Position numbers and translations under genes: made by a program. The notes beneath the pieces were generated by a model, which was given only the letters and a program-made list of their open reading frames with translations, was not told where the DNA came from and searched no databases. DNA of 18,734 nt from an uncultured Clostridium sp. (GTDB lineage Bacteria; Bacillota; Clostridia; TANB77; CAG-508), in assembly GCA_946496115.1 (NCBI GenBank), contig CAMMFK010000022.1, positions 1-18,734 of the forward strand, written 5' to 3'. How positions within the stretch are numbered: position 1 is the first letter of the stretch; the number at the start of each line of letters is the position of its first letter. Of this stretch, positions 14,290-18,734 are shown in pieces.

Positions 14290-15849
14290 TCAATTCACAT
14301 TTTGTTTAATTATAGTTGGCAAATCATTATATGTGTCTTTTGACACCAATGTTCTTGAAACAACTATACCATTTCTATAAAGCGTTTTGTAAGTTTCACT
14401 CGTACAGCCATCTTCTCCTCTTTGAGTCACTACTTGCTGTCCATCTGCCAAAGAATTGTCTTCCTCATATACTGTTTCCATAGGTATTACACCTGTTTCT
14501 TCAGATTCTATTGTTACATCATAATCATCATCTTGTTTTATACCATATATATCTACTTTTACTACTCCATCTTGAGCTGTTGCTACTATTTTTATAGGAT
14601 ATTTTCTATTATTTTTAAATTTAAAGTCTACTGAACCCCATGATACTGTAGCATCTCTTCCTGCTGGTAAATATGAAGTTTTAAAATAATGGCTTCTTCT
14701 TTCTACTACTTCTAAATTAGATAGTAAAACAGAATTATACAATGTTGATGAGAGTTGACAAATGCCACCGCCTACATCTAATACTACTTTTCCATTTGCA
14801 TAAGCTTTTGCCTCTTTAAATCCTGCTGAAATTGTTCTTTTTCCTATTGTTTGATTGTATGAAAAAGTTTCGCCCGGATTAACTATTGTGCCATTCAACT
14901 TTTCTGCGGCTAATACCAAATTATTATTTCTGTTTATATTACTTGCATCATAATTAGTTGTGCAAGTTCCAAGTAGATTTGGAAATGCATCTTCTCCTAA
15001 ATCTGTTACCTTTACTTCCGCTTCTGTTATTGTTAATGGTATTTCATACTCTTCTTTATCTTCTGCAAGTACCTGCTTTGCCTCATCTATTGATATAGCT
15101 AGGCTTATGCCATCTTGCTCTGCATGTACTTCAAGTGGATCTTCACTTAAGTAAGCATTTTTAGGTTCACAGGTTATTTCATTAGCTATTTTTTCTAAAT
15201 TTATTTCTTCTGGTGAAGTTTCCGTTACCGGTATTTCTATTGTATAATTGTCATCTGAAAAATCTTTAATTTCTGCAATTATTTGTTGTTTTAATTCTTC
15301 TTTGTTAATTACAACGCCCGCTTTCCCCTTGGTTATAATTAATTTGTCTCCATCTATATAATAATCATTATCTACAACTACATTTGGTAATTTTGATTCT
15401 ACATCTTCTATAATTTTATCTATACTGTTTTCGTCTATTGTAAAATCAATTTCTATGTTTTGTGGAATAAAATATCTTAATAAAATATTGTAATTATTAG
15501 TTATTATATTTCCACTTCTTCCTATAGAATATGCCTTAGTTACAGCATTCCCTACATCTGTACTTACACCCATTTGGTCAAAAGAAATTGTTGTTTCATA
15601 ATCTCCTTGCTTTAATTTAATTCCTGCAATTTTCTTTTCATTGTATATTTTATTTAATTCTGTATTTGCTTCTTCTTGCTCTTTCCCATAAACAGATACA
15701 CCTTGTACATCAATATTAGGATATATTTTATCATTTCCTATATTTATTAGACTAAATATTACTGAAATAAATATTATAAACGCTATAACACATAAAATTA
15801 TTATAACTTTTTTATTTTTCTTTTGTTTCGTATTTTTCCCTTTTCTCAT
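14290..15849 (-). CDS. VanW-family cell-wall protein with PG-binding repeats and G5 domain
   Basis: Membrane-anchored extracytoplasmic protein similar to Bacillus YoaR. A Lys-rich cytoplasmic tail (1-14) precedes one membrane segment (about 15-36). Next come two putative peptidoglycan-binding domains of the type found in VanW proteins and L,D-transpeptidases (about 45-270). The VanW domain (about 290-430) carries NPGETFSYN and the signature GGGICQLSSTLYN. A C-terminal G5-like domain follows (about 440-512, GEDGCTSETYKTLYRNG). VanW proteins accompany cell-wall remodelling, but the biochemical role is not established; no van resistance genes are near, so this is not evidence of glycopeptide resistance. 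No L,D-transpeptidase catalytic domain is present. The ATG has AAGGAA sites a few bases upstream. It is convergent with hepT and divergent from the regulator gene at 16212. Confidence 0.92.
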   Translation of the reverse strand: MRKGKNTKQKKNKKVIIILCVIAFIIFISVIFSLINIGNDKIYPNIDVQGVSVYGKEQEEANTELNKIYNEKKIAGIKLKQGDYETTISFDQMGVSTDVGNAVTKAYSIGRSGNIITNNYNILLRYFIPQNIEIDFTIDENSIDKIIEDVESKLPNVVVDNDYYIDGDKLIITKGKAGVVINKEELKQQIIAEIKDFSDDNYTIEIPVTETSPEEINLEKIANEITCEPKNAYLSEDPLEVHAEQDGISLAISIDEAKQVLAEDKEEYEIPLTITEAEVKVTDLGEDAFPNLLGTCTTNYDASNINRNNNLVLAAEKLNGTIVNPGETFSYNQTIGKRTISAGFKEAKAYANGKVVLDVGGGICQLSSTLYNSVLLSNLEVVERRSHYFKTSYLPAGRDATVSWGSVDFKFKNNRKYPIKIVATAQDGVVKVDIYGIKQDDDYDVTIESEETGVIPMETVYEEDNSLADGQQVVTQRGEDGCTSETYKTLYRNGIVVSRTLVSKDTYNDLPTIIKQNVN

Positions 15850-16074
15850 TTTACAATTCCTTTTCCTTATAATTATAATTTTATCTTTTTGTTCATTTTA
15901 TAATTTATATATTTTGTAATAATCTACATTTTAAATTTGCTTATAAAATTATTTTATTTTCTTTCTTTGCATTTATTCTTTTAAATCTAAAATTAGTAGA
16001 ATATTAATTCAATTTTTTATATATAAAAATATTATCACACTGCAAATTTTTTTACAATATTTTAATTTATTTAC
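15850..16074. other. AT-rich intergenic region, no gene seen
   Basis: Very AT-rich spacer between the divergent VanW and XRE-S24 genes. I see no open reading frame or RNA gene. The VanW promoter should lie here; several TATAAT-like strings occur on the - strand (for example 15872-15877) but none has a convincing -35, so I do not call one. Confidence 0.5.
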
Positions 16075-16103
16075 TAGACATTTTTTGTAGAATTTTGTAT
16101 AAT
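16075..16103 (+). promoter_or_regulatory. Promoter of the XRE-S24 regulator
   Basis: TAGACA (16075-16080), a 17-bp spacer and TATAAT (16098-16103) form a good sigma-A promoter. It implies a leader of about 100 nt before the ATG at 16212, which contains a long inverted repeat. Confidence 0.8.
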
Positions 16104-16124
16104 TATGTCGAATTTTATGAGATG

Positions 16125-16171
16125 ATTTTAAGAAATATTAGCATAAATATTCTTACTGCTTTTCTTAAAAT
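16125..16171 (+). promoter_or_regulatory. Inverted repeat in the leader of the XRE-S24 gene
   Basis: ATTTTAAGAAA (16125-16135) and TTTCTTAAAAT (16161-16171) are a perfect 11-bp inverted repeat. A second overlapping palindrome, TAAGAA(A)TATT with AATATTCTTA (16129-16155, one bulged base), shares the left arm. The site lies just downstream of the predicted transcription start, a usual place for an autorepressor operator; it could also act as an RNA hairpin with alternative pairings. Which is true cannot be decided from sequence. Confidence 0.5.
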
Positions 16172-16211
16172 ATATGTTGTTAAACTTTTAATATACGAAA
16201 GGATTGATTTT

Positions 16212-16790
16212 ATGATAGGAGATATGCTTTCTAAAATAAGAGAAGATAAAAATATTTCCAAAACAAATATTGCAAAAGAAACAAATATTAATGTTGGTCA
16301 CTTAACACATATTGAAAAAGGAGAGAGAAATCCTAGTCACAAAGCTTTAAAGGCTCTTTGTGATTCTTTAAAAATCCCTTATCAACCAATAATGTATACT
16401 TATGATAAAAAATTAACAGAAGAACAAACTGGTTATGAAGTTGTAAATCATATTAAATATGATACTATTCCTATGTTCGACACTCTTACTGGTTTTGCAA
16501 CTGTGCCTCAAGAATATGCATCAAGTTCTCTTTGTTTGAAAGTAAAAGATAATACTATGGCTCCTAAATTTAATCAAAACGACTATGTTTTTATTGAGCT
16601 TAATACCCCTTTAAATAATAAAGATTTTGGTCTTTTTGAATATAGAGGAGAATACATCATTAGAAAATTTATTGTTAGAAAAAATGATTTGGTTTTAAGA
16701 GCTGAACAAGATGGCATTGATGACATTGTTGTCACTTCTAAGGATAACTTTTATATAATTGGTAGAGTTCTTGGAAAAGTAGAAAAATAG
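16212..16790 (+). CDS. XRE-family regulator with degenerate S24 (LexA/CI-like) domain
   Basis: Transcription regulator of the phage-CI/LexA architecture. Residues 1-65 are an XRE helix-turn-helix (KTNIAKETNINVGHLTHIEKG). Residues about 85-192 align with the S24 peptidase fold. In cleavable relatives the nucleophile sits in a GDSM-type motif and the general base in a VKR-type motif; here these read DNTM (T115 for serine) and IIRKF (R151 for lysine, next to K152). The protein is therefore probably not self-cleaving and may respond to a ligand or act as a constitutive repressor. The start is the ATG at 16212 with AAAGG ten bases upstream; the longer frame from 16095 begins at the -10 region and cannot be made from this promoter. 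No phage genes surround it; it is a single-gene unit with its own promoter and terminator, so its targets are unknown. Confidence 0.9.
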   Translation: MIGDMLSKIREDKNISKTNIAKETNINVGHLTHIEKGERNPSHKALKALCDSLKIPYQPIMYTYDKKLTEEQTGYEVVNHIKYDTIPMFDTLTGFATVPQEYASSSLCLKVKDNTMAPKFNQNDYVFIELNTPLNNKDFGLFEYRGEYIIRKFIVRKNDLVLRAEQDGIDDIVVTSKDNFYIIGRVLGKVEK

Positions 16791-16851
16791 TTTCATAAAA
16801 TTAACTTTTTCCGGATTTTAAATATATTAACTTCATTAATTTCTAATCTTT

Positions 16852-16888
16852 AAAGTGTAATATTTTTCAAAAATATTACACTTTTTTT
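16852..16888 (+). terminator. Terminator of the XRE-S24 gene
   Basis: A 14-bp perfect stem (16852-16865 with 16871-16884), extendable by one pair, with a tiny loop, is followed by a T-run. A clear Rho-independent terminator. Confidence 0.95.
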
Positions 16889-16916
16889 ACATTTATAATA
16901 CAAATTTATAAATCTA

Positions 16917-16945
16917 TTGAATAATTTGTCAAATAATAATATAAT
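16917..16945 (+). promoter_or_regulatory. Promoter of the carbohydrate-binding-module gene
   Basis: TTGAAT (16917-16922), 17 bp and TATAAT (16940-16945), ending 29 bases before the ATG at 16975. The gene follows a strong terminator, so an own promoter is expected. Confidence 0.78.
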
Positions 16946-16974
16946 TAGTCTAGTTTTAAGCATAGGAGAAAATT

Positions 16975-17442
16975 ATGGAATTAGTTAAAAATATATTTTT
17001 TAATACAGATAAATTGATTCAAAGTTCTAATGTTAAGATATCATATACTGGTAAACTTTTTCAGAATGGCTCTGAAGAAGTATTTATTCATTATGGATTT
17101 GGTGATAATTGGGATAATGTTTCTGATATTCCTATGAATAAAACAGAATTGGGATTTCAAGCAGAACTTCAACTAAATAATAGTGATAAATTAAATTTAT
17201 GCTTTAGAAATTCTAATAATGAGTGGGATAATAACGAAGGACAAAATTATACATTTAATATAGAAGAAGCACCAGTTTCTTTAGCTGTTGTTGAAAATAA
17301 TTCTTTAGATACTCCTCGTAGACTTAGAAAAACTTATTTATGGAGCAAGAAAATTAAGCTTGCTGTTTATAAAATAATTAAATATTTCCCAAAAATTATT
17401 ACTGGAAATTATAGAAAAAAATCTGAAGATGTTAATCAATAA
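16975..17442 (+). CDS. Small protein with a family 25/53 starch-binding-type module
   Basis: A 155-residue protein made of one carbohydrate-binding module and a basic tail. Residues about 15-95 match the CBM25/53 pattern: VFIHYGFGDNWDNVSDIPM, then the NKTELGFQAEL and NLCFRNSNNEWDNN segments, with the usual Trp residues for stacking on alpha-glucans. The tail (about 113-150, RRLRKTYLWSKKIK onward) is strongly basic and looks like an amphipathic helix. There is no signal peptide, so the protein should stay inside the cell; binding to intracellular glycogen or to a membrane surface is an inference. No catalytic domain and no glycogen genes are adjacent. The start is set by AGGAGA eight bases before ATG. 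It is a monocistronic unit with own promoter; a hairpin overlaps the stop codon and a second terminator follows. Confidence 0.82.
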   Translation: MELVKNIFFNTDKLIQSSNVKISYTGKLFQNGSEEVFIHYGFGDNWDNVSDIPMNKTELGFQAELQLNNSDKLNLCFRNSNNEWDNNEGQNYTFNIEEAPVSLAVVENNSLDTPRRLRKTYLWSKKIKLAVYKIIKYFPKIITGNYRKKSEDVNQ

Positions 17443-17461
17443 TTATTTTATTGATTAACAT
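17429..17461. repeat. Perfect hairpin covering the stop codon of the CBM gene
   Basis: ATGTTAATCAATAA (17429-17442) and its exact reverse complement (17448-17461) form a 14-bp stem with a 5-nt loop. The left arm is the last codons and the stop of the gene. It lacks a T-run and is AT-rich, so it is more likely an mRNA 3'-end stabiliser than a terminator. Confidence 0.7.
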
Positions 17462-17471
17462 ATATATTACT

Positions 17472-17502
17472 AAAAAGAAAGCATTTAAATGCTTTCTTTT
17501 TT
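17472..17502. terminator. Bidirectional terminator between CBM and SDR genes
   Basis: A 13-bp stem (17472-17484 with 17489-17501) with a TTAA loop, an A-run on the left and a T-run on the right, placed between convergent genes. Confidence 0.9.
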
Positions 17503-17543
17503 CTACTATTTATCAAATAATATCTTATAAATTTCTCAGAAAA

Positions 17544-18287
17544 TCAAACGTTCCAACCGCCATTTACTTGTATAACTTGCCCTGTAATATAGCCTGAATT
17601 TGCTAGAAACAAGACAGTTTCAGCTACATCTTCTGTTTTTCCTATATGCTCTAGCGGAATTTCTTGTTCTATTTGCTTTTTTTCTTCTGCTGAGAGAAAT
17701 TTATTCATATCTGTATCTATTATGCCTGGAGCAATACTATTTACTTGTATGTTTGAAGGTCCTAGCTCTTTTGCTAAAGATTTTGTCATTGCATCAATTC
17801 CTGCTTTGCTAACTGAGTAAGCCATTTCACAAGATGCTCCTATTATGCCCCATATTGAACTTATATTTATTATTTTTCCAGCTTTAGCATTTATCATATA
17901 TTGTGATACTTCTTTTGATGTGTAAAATGCTGAATATAAATTTGTTTTTAATATATTATCAAAGTCTTCTATACTTGTATCATTTATCGTTTTTACTAGG
18001 TCTATTCCTGCATTATTTACTAGTAAATCTATTTTTCCAAATTTATTTATTGTAAAGTCTACTAATGCTTTTACTTCTTTATAATTTGACACATCAGCTT
18101 TAAATGTGTACACATTGTTAAATTCATTTTCGATTGCTTTAGCTTCATTTATTGACTTATTATAATTTAGTATAACTATGTACCCATTTTGAGCTAGTTT
18201 TTTTACAATAGAGGCTCCTATTCCTTTTGCTCCACCTGTTACTATAGCAACTTTATTTGCTATATTTTTTTCTAGATTTTCTACCAT
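17544..18287 (-). CDS. Short-chain dehydrogenase/reductase, FabG-like
   Basis: Cytoplasmic NAD(P)-dependent oxidoreductase of the classical SDR family, closest in pattern to 3-oxoacyl-ACP reductase (FabG). The cofactor motif TGGAKGIG follows an N-terminal extension of about ten residues (MVENLEKNIA). NNAGID, the catalytic S144 (NISSIWG) and Y157-x3-K161 (AYSVSKAG) are intact. PGIIDTDM and the C-terminal TGQVIQVNGGW are typical of FabG-like proteins. The 247 residues fit. It is not next to other fatty acid genes, so the true substrate could be another carbonyl compound and I give no gene symbol. An AAGGAGC ribosome binding site precedes the ATG. It reads away from the tRNA operon and may receive transcription from it if that terminator leaks. 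Confidence 0.9.
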   Translation of the reverse strand: MVENLEKNIANKVAIVTGGAKGIGASIVKKLAQNGYIVILNYNKSINEAKAIENEFNNVYTFKADVSNYKEVKALVDFTINKFGKIDLLVNNAGIDLVKTINDTSIEDFDNILKTNLYSAFYTSKEVSQYMINAKAGKIINISSIWGIIGASCEMAYSVSKAGIDAMTKSLAKELGPSNIQVNSIAPGIIDTDMNKFLSAEEKKQIEQEIPLEHIGKTEDVAETVLFLANSGYITGQVIQVNGGWNV

Positions 18288-18317
18288 TTTTATTTGCTCC
18301 TTTGTAATGTGTTTTAA

Positions 18318-18348
18318 ATAAAAAAATAAAAGCCAATAACAATAGCTT
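18318..18348 (-). terminator. Probable terminator of the tRNA-Glu / tRNA-Thr operon
   Basis: On the - strand, AAGCTA and TGGCTT (arms at 18343-18348 and 18330-18335) pair in a short stem with one G-U pair and are followed by TTTATTTTTTT. The stem is weak, but the position, 26 bases after the tRNA-Thr CCA, is right. Confidence 0.6.
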
Positions 18349-18373
18349 AACTAAAATTACTGACCTTTAATGA

Positions 18374-18677
18374 TGGAGCCACTTGTCCGATTTGAACGGA
18401 CGACCTACTGATTCATACCACTACAATTTTCATTGCCATATAATGTTTGTGGTCTGGACTTTCTCTTTGCCATAGATAAACCTTAGGCACATCGTATAAA
18501 GTCTCTACACTTGAAATTGCTTTCTAGCTCGGGATTAACATATATTTCTACTTAGTCTTCCCCGAATTAGCGATGTCCACTCTGCAAGTTTCCTCACAAA
18601 GGTGCAAGATAGTTCAAAGTAATTAAATAATTACCTATCCCACAAGTCAGTTGCTCTACCAGCTGAGCTAAAGTGGC
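18374..18677 (-). tRNA. tRNA-Thr (anticodon UGU), split by an intron
   Basis: The exons 18642-18677 and 18374-18413 join to a normal 76-nt tRNA with encoded CCA. The acceptor GCCACTT pairs perfectly with AAGTGGC; the D arm is GCTC/GAGC; the anticodon stem ACTGA/TCAGT is perfect with loop CTTGTAA, giving anticodon UGU; the T arm is GTCCG-TTCAAAT-CGGAC with all five pairs. In the DNA the anticodon loop is interrupted between position 36 (the last anticodon base, 18642) and position 37 (18413). The tRNA is functional only if the 228-nt insert is removed. It lies 5 bases after tRNA-Glu in the same direction, so the two are probably co-transcribed. Confidence 0.93.
18414..18641 (-). ncRNA. Group I self-splicing intron in tRNA-Thr(UGU)
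   Basis: A 228-nt insert has the borders of a group I intron: the last exon base is U (18642) and the last intron base is G (18414). In intron numbering, a full core can be drawn: P3 ACATCG (66-71) with CGATGT (148-153), extendable by two G-C pairs across one bulged G; P4 TTCGGGG (76-82) with the TCCCGAG segment (108-114); P6 GCT-AGAA-AGC (114-123); the R-like segment GTGTAGAGACT (132-142), whose GACT (139-142) pairs with AGTC (182-185) as P7; and P9 ACCAC (189-193) with GTGGT (221-225). A P1 can form between ACTTGT of the 5' exon and nearby intron bases (ATAGGT, intron 4-9), though the exact guide register is uncertain. The segment CGGGGAAGACTAAG resembles the core of the cyanobacterial tRNA-Leu intron. 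It holds no open reading frame, so no homing endonuclease is encoded. Confidence 0.88.
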
Positions 18678-18682
18678 GTATT

Positions 18683-18734
18683 TGGTGACCCCGACGGGAA
18701 TCGAACCCATGTCTCCGCCGTGAAAGGGCGATGT
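18683..18734 (-). tRNA. tRNA-Glu (anticodon UUC), 5' part outside the window
   Basis: The 3' two thirds of a tRNA ending in CCA (18683-18685). The anticodon stem is TCGCC/GGCGG around the loop CTTTCAC, giving UUC. The T arm ATGGG-TTCGATT-CCCGT and the 3' acceptor strand CGGGGTC are present. The acceptor and D-arm 5' strands lie beyond the window edge. Upstream genes of the same tRNA operon are likely. Confidence 0.92.

Noticed and set aside
14422..15154. Two + strand open frames inside the VanW gene
   Set aside because: Antisense of a strongly supported gene; unusual Tyr/Phe or Ser composition and no start signal.
14290..15849. Reading the VanW protein as a vancomycin resistance gene
   Set aside because: VanW-domain proteins are common outside van clusters and no vanR, S, H, A/B, X or Y genes are present.
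16095..16211. N-terminal extension of 39 residues on the XRE-S24 protein
   Set aside because: It begins at the -10 box and lacks a ribosome binding site; family alignment starts at the ATG at 16212.

Overview
The window is AT-rich DNA from a low-GC Gram-positive bacterium, most likely a gut-associated member of the Clostridia (Bacillota). The reasons are strong AGGAGG-type ribosome binding sites, near-consensus sigma-A promoters with 17-bp spacers, U-tailed intrinsic terminators, and a gene set typical of that class: a YbiT/YkpA-type ABC-F protein, a YoaR/VanW cell-wall protein, a Mbeg1-like hydrolase, a family-25/53 carbohydrate-binding module and an HD-GYP response regulator. No CRISPR array, insertion sequence or rRNA is visible.

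Left block (1-6966, + strand). A probable promoter -10 box and a hairpin leader precede a 1264-residue nonribosomal peptide synthetase ending in a reductase domain (C*-A-T-R). Its condensation domain starts just after the place where the catalytic HHxxxDG motif should be. With no terminator in between, it is followed by a seven-TM/PAS histidine kinase and a REC/HD-GYP response regulator, ending at a clear terminator. This suggests a three-gene unit linking a peptide-aldehyde-type product to a c-di-GMP signalling pair.

Middle block (6967-13340). A small 67-residue gene of distinctly higher GC has its own promoter and a very GC-rich terminator. Then on the - strand come an ABC-F ATPase whose second Walker A motif has lost its lysine, a CorA-type metal transporter, a lipase-like DUF2974 protein, and a 703-residue protein with an N-terminal helix-turn-helix, a long TPR-like array and an unrecognised C-terminal domain. 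The last two are translationally coupled.

Right block (13341-18734). A tRNA-Lys(CUU) with a consensus promoter is followed by an overlapping MntA-HepT toxin-antitoxin pair, a convergent VanW/G5 cell-wall protein, an XRE-S24 repressor-like protein in which both catalytic residues of the protease dyad appear substituted, a small starch-binding-module protein, and a convergent SDR oxidoreductase. At the far end, on the - strand, lies a tRNA operon: a partial tRNA-Glu(UUC), then a tRNA-Thr(UGU) split directly after its anticodon by a 228-nt ORF-less group I intron whose P3, P4, P6, P7 and P9 helices can be drawn from the sequence.

The points most worth following up are the interrupted tRNA-Thr, the N-terminally truncated NRPS with its structured leader and signalling partners, the HTH-TPR protein coupled to a hydrolase, and the protease-dead-looking S24 regulator.
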